Shown piece by piece: positions 55,125 to 64,000 of a DNA stretch of 64,000 nucleotides. Numbering within the stretch: the stretch's first letter is position 1; every line of letters begins with the position of its first letter. The stretch comes from Acanthococcus lagerstroemiae (lineage: Eukaryota; Arthropoda; Insecta; Hemiptera; Eriococcidae): the NCBI GenBank assembly GCA_031841125.1, contig CM063111.1, forward strand, positions 34,980,955-35,044,954, written 5' to 3'. The notes beneath the pieces are model-generated. The model searched no databases and was not told the DNA's origin. It saw nothing but the letters and a program-made list of their open reading frames with translations. The translations under genes were made by a program, and so were the position numbers.

Positions 55125-56339
55125 CTACTGTATGAGTACCAGGATATAGGATAAGGGCTTACTCTGCCAATATGTTGTTAAGACCTTGTATCAGTGAAGT
55201 TTCCAATCAAATGAGACCACTTGAAGGTCACAAAGTTCGAGTTAGGCTGAGCTATAAAGATTTTTAATAGGATGAACAAATAGCGTAACTTTTGGAAAAC
55301 AGCGTTCAAAATTTTTGAAGGAGAAATTTTGAAAAAAGTCTAAAAGTTGGTAAACTGGAGGCTTGAAGAGGTGATCCATTGATTCAACCTTTTTCCAGCA
55401 CTCCAAGTAATTTATTTCAAGTGCTTAGGATAATGGATACACCACTGGTGACCTTTATAATGTGTTGTATACCTCCGAAATATTGTTAAAATATTCTTAT
55501 GTTGAAAGCGACCAAGTGAGCTTTTTTCCTTTCCCGCCTAAAATTCGATTTACACAAGTAGCAACCAGTGGCCAACGAGGGAAGAAAAAAGAAGTCTCTA
55601 AAATAAAGAAAATCAATGATATTGAACTAAATCATTAAAATTGGTACATCTGGAAATCTATAGGCGATCCAGTGGACCTTATACCATCCGGGTACACACA
55701 TGATAAAGTAAGTTGAAAAGCTGACTGCACTAGTGGAAAAGTAGACTACGCTGGTGCAACCAATTATTCGAGTCGACTAAAGTGACAGGAAAAGCTCGAG
55801 ACCATACCAGAAATGCGCCTGCGTCACTATTTTGTAAAATTCCCATCCTCTGTCAAATTTTTAGAGATTTTCAGAAACTGGTACTCTCAAACTTTTTTAA
55901 ATTTCGGCAAATTTTAAAATTATGATTTAAATTTTGAAAAAAAAAATAATAATAAAAATAGCTATCAGCAGATTTGGCCGAATCCTATACGGCAAGGACT
56001 CCGTTAATATGCTATCAAAATTTGGTGATACTAGTTAGTAGTAATACTTCATTTAAGAGAGAAAAAGGACAGCAAACATACGCAGTTTTGAACCAAAATT
56101 GCTGGGAAGCTAAAAACTGAAATGATCAAATGGTTATGCTTATCCCCATACGAGAAGTTCTCACTGATCTGAGGGGTATGAAGGAATATCTATGCTGAAT
56201 AATTGTTTCAAATAATACCCACTGTTTGTTATCTAAAGAAAGGGTGGGCTAGTTCCCATAGCACGAATCCAATTCGTTATTCACTGTTTATCAATGCAAG
56301 AGAGGGTAGGATGTAAATAAAATGATCCAATAAACCAAC
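55125..56339. other. No gene recognised
   Basis: AT-rich. The word ATCAAATGAGACCACTTG at 55207 is similar to the fold-back arm at 54542, suggesting another decayed end. Confidence 0.4.
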
Positions 56340-56815
56340 ATCCTTCCTGAATCAATTATCTGTGATTCGAATTATTCATTCGATGATCCGTCAAATAGTA
56401 CATATTTGCCAAATCAATTTCAGTAGAAATATCTATATTTGTGATTCGAATCATCGAATCAGCTATGAAAAATTTTACAATGTCAATACGAACATTTTAT
56501 TTATTTTGTAAATGAGCTAATGCCCCGGAAGAATTAAAAAGAAACCTAAGTTCACTGATTTGATAGAACCTAAAGTCCTTTTAAATTTATAATATTCATC
56601 TTCATTTTTTAGCATTTGGAAAGGTGTATAAAAGATGGAAATGAAAAAGAAAGAAAAAATATCCAGATTTTGATCATATTTGACGCATTGAAACCCATTT
56701 TTTCACAGTTATCTTTGATCGATGATTCGATTTACATGTACTTTCAACGACTTGTGAGAAAGGTATCTTCAGATCACATCCTGTCGCAATATTTGTACCT
56801 GTGATTCGATTCATT
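56340..56815. repeat. Cluster of GATTCGAATCA-like words
   Basis: TGTGATTCGAATTATTCATTCG (56361), GTGATTCGAATCATCGAATC (56441), GATGATTCG (56720) and TGTGATTCGATTC (56801) recur, each preceded by AATAT(C/T)T(A/G)T or a similar phrase. The vocabulary is the same as at 32550-32870. Confidence 0.55.
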
Positions 56816-57549
56816 TTTTAAAATAGATTTTTCCCACTCTTACCCCATGAAAAAAATTATTTTACTCGCCTCACCAATAAATAAATATGACGAGGTGTTA
56901 CTGACATGTGGACATGTGGTAAGTACTGTACATGGGTTCGCGCCTGAAACGTTCTAGTAAATATATCTACTACTTAAGTGGCCTTTCGTGTTTTGAAATT
57001 TAGCAATCTATTTTGAAACCCATTGCAAGAAACTATTGGAAAGCAAATCTAAGCTCAAAGGTCAAGCAATGAGTCCCAGTTTCCCAGTTTCGCATTGGTA
57101 CCAACGGGTTAGTCAAGGAATCGCTAGGTTCGGCCCCCGATCCCTTCGTTTGATTCATCCATTCCTTCGATTTGGTAGCCTAAGAAAAACTGAAGCTGTG
57201 AAAGCAATGAGTCTTTATGAAGTCTGAGTCGTACCATGAATTCATACTGATGATTGACTAATATTAAAAAACGTCTCGCCAATAAAATCTTACAACTTGA
57301 AGTAAAAAGGCACTTGTTTTCAAAGAAATCTATATTCACTTTATTTACCCTTCAAAAATGGAATTTAAGCGTCAAGGCGCTCAAAGGTTCTCTACAGCTG
57401 CGATGTAAGTATTAGATAAATTCAAATTATCGAAAGGGGGGAGGAGCCTCCTCCCGCAACGGGTTGACAATTTTAGTGAAGAAATCAAAGGTCCTGTAAA
57501 ATGTGCTTTAATCTAGATACTTCGAGACGTTTTTGTATGTTTACTACTC
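56816..57549. other. No gene recognised
   Basis: AT-rich; the plus frame 57036-57227 and minus frame 57124-57339 overlap and show no domain. Confidence 0.35.
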
Positions 57550-57837
57550 CAGGGTGTCTACCGAGGTTAAAAAAACAAACTAAAATGAAGTATTACTGGG
57601 AACTTGGGAGGAGGGAAGATTTATTTTCAAATTTTGTGGGACCTTTCCTGGTTTTGCATGATCGATTTTTAGAGATATTCATAAGGGAATTCATCGGTTT
57701 TACTTTCATTTAGGAAAAATACTCTCCTTTCAATTTTTTGAGGGAATTTAAAATAAAATAGGAAATTTCTGGGAGAACTTTTTCCAAAATGGGGAATTTT
57801 CAGGGTCGTGGAATTTAGAGGACCGGCAGACACCTTG
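57550..57837. mobile_element. Probable non-autonomous DNA element, CAGGGTGTCTACCG ends
   Basis: Left CAGGGTGTCTACCG and right CGGCAGACACCTTG are inverted at 12 of 14 bases. The interior has no transposase. Target duplication is not clear. A single end of the same type (CAGGGTGTCTAC) occurs at 35294. The form resembles widespread invertebrate hAT-type repeats. Confidence 0.65.
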
Positions 57838-57896
57838 TACTCAAACCAATGAAATAAACTCAAAAATTTAGGGTACTCCCCTACTGAAAACATTTA

Positions 57897-58110
57897 CCTG
57901 AATTCAAGGCGAGTGCTCAGGGAGCGCAGACCTCGGCCAGTAGGGAGCCCCATGGTGGCCCTTGCAGGACGCGCGCACCGTATGCGACACGGCGACATGG
58001 GGACTCGGGCCCGGCCCCAAGGCGTCTCTCCGGCCACTGATGCTATGCTCGAAAGGGTAATGTCCGGAACCGGGAGTGCGGTGTCATAGAGCCATTTTGC
58101 CATGCGTGCA
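57897..58110 (-). other. GC-rich island with open frame and splice-donor-like end
   Basis: About 210 bp of strongly GC-rich DNA in AT-rich surroundings. On the minus strand, an ATG at 58103 opens 69 codons (MAKWLYDTALPVPDITLS, GETPWGRARVPMSP, Arg/Gly-rich end), and GAATTCAG|GTAAAT at its end fits a splice donor. I do not recognise the protein. It may be an exon, or part of a GC-rich mobile element of another origin. Confidence 0.35.
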
Positions 58111-58947
58111 TCGCCATACGTCTCACCACATCATCCTTCCCACCAATTTCGTTTAATAGGTCCCTCAATAAATTGGTCCGAACTTCAAATATGGTGTTCC
58201 TTCAAAATAAGAGTGGGTAAAAAATTGAGTAGCAGATCTGCGTTTTCTAATTTGATCACATAATTTCTTGAGATTAAATTGTGACAAAAATGAAGAGAAA
58301 TTCTAATGAGTCTCTGACGTTCGGCAATTCATGTACTTTCAATTTCAACAGCTAAATAATATAGTAACTCTAGCTAGATCGTAGAAGAAATTACAATAAA
58401 TTTATCAACATTTAAGAAATTTACAGTAATTTTTACTAGAATCTAGTGAAATTTACAATAGTTTGTTTTTGAATAACGCGTGAACTACTAAACGTCAAGA
58501 GATTCACAAGAAATTCTATTAATTTTCGTTAAACTTTTTCTCAGCGTAGAAATCAAAATCAAAGATCAGTTCACTCGAGGGGCAATTTTAAGTCACCAGT
58601 TGCATAAATATGAAGGGGAAAGATATGAGACATATCCTACCGAAGAGCCAGAAGGAAGTAAAATTTTAAACCTTCTCAAGTGACAATTTACCTTCAGAAT
58701 TTTTCTAGCTCGTCAAGGCAAAATTTGAATAAAATTTCACCTGCAAAATTCTTTATTATTTTTCCACTTAGAAGAAGTTCCCATTCATGCTATTGGAAGC
58801 CATCAAAGTAAGAGTAATCAAGAAAATGTTATTTTATCGGGCTAGCGGCTTTGTTTTCTTATAACTCTCCATAACAACAACTCTTAAAAAGAGAAAATAT
58901 TCACTTGAACAACCGGGATAGAGCCGCAAGACAGAGAAGGAAACAGG
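58111..58947. other. No gene recognised
   Basis: AT-rich with repeated AGAAATTTACAGTAATTT-type words at 58390-58470; no coding frame. Confidence 0.4.
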
Positions 58948-58954
58948 ACGGGAA

Positions 58955-59157
58955 TAGGGCCGGTGCTACGGTGACCAGGGGAGAGGCGACATCCCCTAGT
59001 AATTTTCCTAACCGGCATTTTCGGCAAAATTTAGAAACCAGTCTGTAAAAATAGGGCAATGATTTTCTTTTTCGGCAGTAGAATGTTTAGGAATTTTAGT
59101 CAAGAATTTTCGCGTTTTACACCCTACCTCTCAACATTTGTGTTCGCGCCGGCCTTG
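58955..59157. mobile_element. hAT-like element, TAGGGCCGGTGC ends
   Basis: Left TAGGGCCGGTGC and right GCGCCGGCCTTG are inverted copies. Flanks GACGGGAA (58947/8-58954) and GATGGGAA (59158-59165) match at seven of eight. Length 203 bp, no coding content. A separate family from the GCGTAGCCAG elements. Confidence 0.82.
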
Positions 59158-59165
59158 GATGGGAA

Positions 59166-60279
59166 GATTTTTCTCATACTTGACCGAAAGAAGAAAAAAT
59201 ATCTACTGACTCCACAACAATGAAGTAATTTCGATTTTCAAGCCTCTCTAAGGGCCATAGTCCGGCGAAAATTCTCCACTTGTTCTCCTCTGCTTTGTTG
59301 AACTCGAACCTGAATCCTTCAAAAAGTAAACGCATATTACGAATTAAACGCACAATTTTCGATGTGTATTATAGCGAACACGCATGGTACAGAAACCCAT
59401 CAACCACGCTACGAGTAAGGTAACAGCTTCTTCGAAGTCATTTCTAAAATTAATCTGAAAGAAATCCCAACAATTTTTTGATTTTCAACTGTATTGCCCA
59501 TCCTAATTTAAAAACCAAAAGACCGAGTGCTACAAGCATGCGAGAATTTCAAAGCTATATGCATCTCATACTCACATAAACAAAGGTCCTACGGGATCCG
59601 AATAAATATTTGCTTTGCCGAACATTCCCGAAAACACAAGTTTTCAAGATCACAGCATACCGCAACCGAATTTTTGAGTATCAAGTTATCGGCACAGCAC
59701 GATTTTGTCAACTGCATAGCACCATAAAATTGTCACTATTTGAAAAATTTCCCGTACGATCAATTATTTCAAAAAATCTAACATCGGCAGATACATATAA
59801 GTATCCAGCTAGTAAACACGAACACAAATTCGGTACAAAATTCTCTGAAACATCAGATACACCAACGATCCTTGAAACACAGCTTCACAAAATCGCGTCA
59901 AAACTACAAACTTAATTCACAGTCCGTAATGACCTTTCATACCAAACGCACATCAACATTCAAGTATACATATACATCATCTCCAGCTGCCGAGAAACCT
60001 TTTCAAACGTACATACTTGAAAATACACGAAGTACACCCCCGGGCCTAATGATCGTTATCACCTTTGTTCTGTGAAAAGGCTACCACCAAAACGGCAAGT
60101 CACAATGATCTTCGCAAAAATGCCGCTTATGACCATGTCTTTTATACCCTCAAAACGAGCCATTATCATATAATTCATAATACAACTCACCTGTGCTGCG
60201 CCGAAACCCTTGACCCGAAGATAAAAATCCGAGCACTTATGTATTTTCCTTTCTTATTTATTTAAAAATTCACACAAAA
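59166..60279. other. No recognised gene; ordinary AT-rich DNA
   Basis: Overlapping short frames at 59527-59915 lack domain signals. No similarity to the other repeats. Confidence 0.35.
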
Positions 60280-61200
60280 CCGCGCGCGCGAATCCGCGAT
60301 ACACGATACAACCGGCGGCGCACACGTGCACAGAAGTCAGATCGAGGAAAAGCACACCAAGTATATACTTTTATAACTTATACCTATGTACGATGGAAAA
60401 ATAAAAAAATAAAAACACCGAACAAAAAGCTTTTAAAAACAGTATTATACTCTCGAGAGTTCGAATCTCGCGGCGGACAACCACCGTATCATGCGTCCAA
60501 AACTAACATGGCCGATCTCTCCGCACAGCGTTGGGAAAGAGAGAAAAATAAAAAAAAATAAAAAAAAGGAGGAGGAAAAACACAATCGTGCTCTGTTTAC
60601 TGACGCTTCATTTCCTATGATCCGTTTGCTGGCCCCCTTTTATGCCCCCCTTCGCAATCGTACACATTAAAATGCGTCGCTCCCCTCTCTCCAGAATATC
60701 GCTCCGAAGGCTTATATATATTTCCTTCGCGTTCTTTTTCCCGCAATCGTTTTAATATACCGTGTGTTCGCGAGCGCGGATATAGATTCGAAAAGATACG
60801 CGAACCCGATCCAGCAAGGCAGTAACACGATTTACCCTTCCCCACCTTACCCTATATGCTACCTGTTCCGTCCCATCATCCGAACTAACCTATAATTTTT
60901 GGCCATTTTTAACCTGCGTCTTTCTGTACATAATCACCGCGCTCTGCAGGTTCGTACACGCACACACGTGGAAAAAAAGCAATTAAATACCCGTCGAGTT
61001 CCGCAAGGTGTTTGCTAGTCTCCTTTTTAAAGGCCGAAAATCGAACTTGGCCGACTTTCGAAGCTTTTCTATTTTTCAATAATTTTTTTTTTAATATTCT
61101 CTCTTCTACCTTCATTTCCACACTCTAAAAGTGTCGCAGTCAGGGTCGGATCGAGCACGATCTTGGCGCGATGCAGGGGGCAGAAATAGGTCGAAAACGC
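60280..61200. other. CpG-richer region, possible regulatory or first-exon DNA
   Basis: CGCGCGCGCGAATCCGCG at 60281, CCGGCGGCGCAC at 60313, CTCGCGGCGG at 60467 and TCGCGAGCGCGG at 60768 stand out from AT-rich flanks. On the minus strand TATATATAAGC lies at 60720-60710 and GCATAAAAGGG at about 60644. No TSS can be fixed. An A-rich tract at 60545-60575 separates two halves. It could be a promoter for the minus-strand gene, but nothing here proves this. Confidence 0.3.
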
Positions 61201-61479
61201 TGACTTTACACGAAATTTCCACGCGAAAAGGAAAACTTAGCTATTTCCAGATTTCGCCGACTGACGTTGAAAATGCCTACTCGATCATACAAAAATTTTT
61301 GATTCAAACAAATAGGAAAAGAGAAGGGATGCACGATGAATTAGCAATTTTCTTGATTTTTCCGAGTACATGATCGAATTCGTCGAAAAATGCCGACTAC
61401 GAATATTTGTATAAGTGTGTGACGCCAAAAATTGCCAGTTAGTTTTTCCACCCATGCTAGAGCACCTGGAAATAACCGA
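61201..61479. other. No gene recognised
   Basis: The plus-strand frame 61131-61373 reads into this stretch without recognisable domains. Confidence 0.35.
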
Positions 61480-61615
61480 GTATAGACATCAGCCATCTTG
61501 AGTCCAACCGTGCCCGTCGATGCCGAATCCGACTATGCGGAGCTAGCGGAGCGTACCGGGTAGTCAACTCGGCATCGACGAGCGCGGTTGGACTCAAGAT
61601 GGCGGAAGTCCATAC
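61480..61615. repeat. Palindromic element with 47-bp arms
   Basis: Arms 61480-61526 and 61569-61615 are inverted copies matching at 42 of 47, with the perfect block CCATCTTGAGTCCAACC in each. The 42-bp loop is itself partly self-complementary (GGAGCTAGCGGAGC). No duplication of flanking DNA was found. It would form a long hairpin as RNA or single-stranded DNA. Confidence 0.88.
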
Positions 61616-61740
61616 ACTCCACATGCCAGCAAAAATGGACGTCTCTGGCGCTCTTTAAGCGATTATATATTATTAAGGTGCCTGTGGCTATGAACGCCAT
61701 GCGGGTAATAACGCCATATCGCTCAAAAGCTTATTAATAA

Positions 61741-61765
61741 CTAGCTGACCCGCTTTGCGGGTCAT
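61741..61765 (-). mobile_element. Possible Helitron 3' terminus
   Basis: On the minus strand GACCCGCAAAGCGGGTC forms a 7-bp stem with a 3-base loop, followed at two bases by CTAG and then T (61740). Helitrons end in a short hairpin followed by CTRR and insert next to T. The element body would extend to higher coordinates, but a 5' TC end was not located. Confidence 0.4.
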
Positions 61766-62039
61766 CTAGACCGTGAGCTTAAGTGAGTTCAATAAATACC
61801 ATCAACCTTCAATTTCGAGGGATATAGAATGTAGAGGAGCCTAATCATGATCCTACTGATAACGAAAAAGACTTAAGGTAGATGTGTGTCAGTGCCCACA
61901 AAATGTGAAGTACAACGTTCAAAGCTGTTTGAGAACCTTTTGTCTAAAGCATTAGTCAAAAGAAAACGCCTACGAAAAAATCCACATTTTGCTCGTTACA
62001 TTCCACATAATATTTTTATACAAATTCAAAAGAAAACCA
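61766..62039. other. No gene; presumed body of the Helitron-like element
   Basis: Contains AAGACTTAAGGTAGATGTGTGTCAG and AT-rich sequence, without a frame. Confidence 0.3.
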
Positions 62040-63180
62040 GAACATGTTCAGTATGATATGATGGATGATGATGATGATGATAAGGTCATCAGTCTTACGA
62101 TTGGTTTGATGCAGCTCCCCATTTCTCCCTAGCTTCTGCAAGTTCTTTCATTTCCAAATAACTCTTACATTTGACATCCTCGATTATCTGTCGAACGTAC
62201 TGGAACTTTGCCAACCTACTCAATTCTTTCCTTCTACCCTTCCTTCTAAAGGAGTGATATTATTCCTGGGTGCCTCAAGTTATGCCCTATTACTTTATAT
62301 TTCCTCATCTTCAAACAATTCCAAATATCTATTGTACCTGCAACTCTGTTAAGTATTTCCTAATTTCTTAGCTTAACCGTCCATTTGATATTATCTATCC
62401 GCCTTCCTTCTCTTTTCTGATTTTCCTATGGTCCAAATTTCATATCCGTACAACGCTACACTCCAAACATAAGTTTTCAACAATATTGTGTGGATTTCCA
62501 GACTTGTTTTTGATTCGAATAAATTACTTTTTCGATAAAATTCTAATATAGCTTGTGCTATTCTACTACCAACATCCCTTTTACACCTTATACATTTTGT
62601 TATTCTACTCCTAAACAGCAAAATTCGCTTACTTCCTCAATTTTTCCCTGACCAGTTTTTATTTTAATCTATCATGTTTACATCAATTACATACCATAAC
62701 TATAGTTTTATTTTTTTTTAAATATTTTCATACAGTATTTTAACTCAAAATCTACTCCATTCCATTTTAAATATTTTCCAAATCAGTACTTCTTACAGTT
62801 AATAAGACAATATCATCTCATCATCGGCAAACCTGAGTGTCTTTACATCTTTACTCGCTTTCTATGTATATAGATACCTGCTTTAAATTTTTCTTCTATC
62901 TCTTTTACAGCCTACTCTATGTACAAATTAAATAATACTAAAGATAAGTAGCACCTTGCCTTGCACATTTTTTCATATTTGCCTCCCCTGTCTCTCCTAT
63001 TCTTAATGCAGCTTTCTGTCTGTTATACAAGTTTAACATAACTTGACTTTCTTCTTTATTCCTATCCTTTTTAGAATATCAAACATTTTATCCCATTTAA
63101 CATTGTCAAAAGTTTTTTCAGTATCAACGAATGCCAGTCTCCCATCTACAATTGAACCACACAGTTCAAAAACAACGCGA
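62040..63180 (-). mobile_element. Non-LTR retrotransposon fragment (minus) with GAT tail
   Basis: Reading the minus strand from about 63150: LAFVDTEKTFDNVKWDKMF (motif A region, Asp kept), IGIKKESQVMLNLYN, LRFADDEM (motif C, both Asp kept), then 62621-62391 KCIRCKRDVGSRIAQAILEF, LKTYVWSVALYGYEIWTIGK, and further down YKVIGHNLRH, RQIIEDV and YLEMKELAEARREM. The 3' end meets a GAT/ATC repeat at 62061-62082. Many stops and frameshifts. This is a second lineage of endonuclease-reverse transcriptase element (YVWSVALYG...ETWTIG type), different from 3619-6592. Confidence 0.88.
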
Positions 63181-63204
63181 GTCCCAAAAGGAAATTTCTA
63201 TTAA

Positions 63205-63233
63205 TGTATGTCTGCGTGTGTGTGTGTGTGTGT
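63205..63233. repeat. GT microsatellite
   Basis: TGCGTGTGTGTGTGTGTGTGT directly adjoins the left arm of the next element. Confidence 0.9.
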
Positions 63234-63234
63234 A

Positions 63235-63496
63235 TGTCTGTCCTTCATATTTCCACGACAATTTTTATTAACAACACGGCTGCAGATTGCAGTCGCGCAG
63301 CAATCTGCAGCCGCGTTGTCAATAGAAATTTCCATGGAAATGTCAACCGCTGAGGCACGGGTTCCGCTGATGTATCCGCCGTAGTATGACGTCATAGTAA
63401 CAGGAGCATGTCGAGGGAACATACCCTCCACCCCCGCACCTCATCGACCCTCCATGCTGTTAATAGAAATTTCCATGGAAATATGAAGGACAGACA
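63235..63496. mobile_element. Fold-back element with 45-bp inverted ends (repeat R3)
   Basis: 63235-63279 (TGTCTGTCCTTCATATTTCC and on) is an inverted copy of 63452-63496. An inner pair GGCTGCAGATTGC (63278) and GCAATCTGCAGCC (63300) forms a second hairpin. TTCCATGGAA occurs twice. A related fragment lies at 23556-23600. The left flank is a GT repeat, so a target duplication cannot be read. Confidence 0.82.
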
Positions 63497-64000
63497 GATA
63501 TACGCAGTGGCGCCGAAAAGATGGAAAGGGGGAGGAGGAACTCCCCCTGACAGAGCTACATATGTACATTATGAATAAACATAGATGAACAGATGAAGTG
63601 ATTTACTCCGGGACCCGGAATGCCTCTCAGTGCCGTTGGACATACATTCATTGATTCATTCTTATATATAGTAGATAGATAAAAAATTCCGGTAGATGAC
63701 GTGAAACACAGATTCCCAGCATTAAATAAAGTAACCAGGCCAAATTTAAAGTTCATACGTCCATCTGTGTTTTTTTATTATCACTTGTTGTAAAACTTGT
63801 TGATATTTTTACGCAACCAGTAATAAGTCCGAAATTTCAACATTAATTATGAAACATAGAAAACAAGGTAAGTTCAATGTTTTACACATATCTCAAAAGA
63901 TTATTTCATCTACTTTACGACACTTTTTTTTTTCCTTTTTTTTTTTTTTCTTCAAAAAGTTCAATTCGTGAAAAGTTTTAGGTGAATTTGTAAACTAGTC
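63497..64000. other. No gene; hAT-type end and T-rich tail
   Basis: CAGTGGCGCCGAAAAG at 63506 resembles the left end of hAT-like elements, without a right partner. The T tract at 63925-63950 closes the window. Confidence 0.4.

Noticed and set aside
60451..60485. tRNA T-arm-like sequence CGAGAGTTCGAATCTCG
   Set aside because: No upstream acceptor, D-arm or anticodon arm of a tRNA could be folded within the preceding 70 bases.
1..64000. CRISPR arrays, prokaryotic operons or rRNA genes
   Set aside because: No regular repeat-spacer pattern, no dense co-directional coding and no rRNA-like conserved blocks; the DNA is eukaryotic.

Overview
This window looks like intergenic or deep-intronic DNA of an arthropod, most likely an insect. 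It is AT-rich, has no prokaryotic gene organisation, carries consensus GT-AG splice sites around two short coding exons, and is dominated by decayed transposable elements. A hemipteran such as a whitefly is a guess from the style of the non-LTR retrotransposon copies, not something the sequence proves. No complete host gene lies inside the window.

Host gene evidence is limited to two well-bounded minus-strand exons (36707-36867 and 29877-30080). They have matching phase-0 junctions and encode acidic protein. The second ends in a His-rich segment that resembles the region upstream of the Neh5-like box in cap'n'collar/Nrf transcription factors. If they belong together, the 6.6 kb between them is an intron full of repeats, and the upstream exons and promoter lie at higher coordinates. 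CpG-rich patches at 51.3-51.6 kb and 60.3-61.2 kb are untested candidates for 5' exons or promoters.

Retrotransposons: a nearly full-length but frameshifted non-LTR element (endonuclease plus reverse transcriptase) lies at 3619-6592 (+). At least nine further fragments of related elements are scattered on both strands, several ending in an AATAAA signal and a short trinucleotide or tetranucleotide tail. There is a non-LTR RNase H remnant at 24.7-25.7 kb and the 3' part of a Gypsy-class LTR element (integrase plus one LTR) at 15187-16567.

DNA transposons: many short non-autonomous elements can be delimited to the base by terminal inverted repeats and 8-bp target duplications (hAT hallmark), for example 45171-45416, 47351-48132, 33476-33651, 33972-34273, 43618-43855, 53376-53684, 58955-59157, 19869-20191 and 21478-21822. 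No transposase gene was seen. A TA-flanked pogo/Tigger-like element (17944-18715), long fold-back structures (39650-40320, 54542-55124, 63235-63496, 61480-61615) and a possible Helitron 3' terminus (near 61741) add to the mix.

The most unusual signal is a family of long, very degenerate arrays built on a GTCTTAACA-like word spaced alternately 10 and 11 bp, close to the helical repeat of DNA. It occurs at five or more loci in both orientations (10.6-11.3, 12.0-12.6, 33.0-33.9, 37.2-38.1 and 46.4-46.8 kb). Elsewhere, long stretches show no gene.
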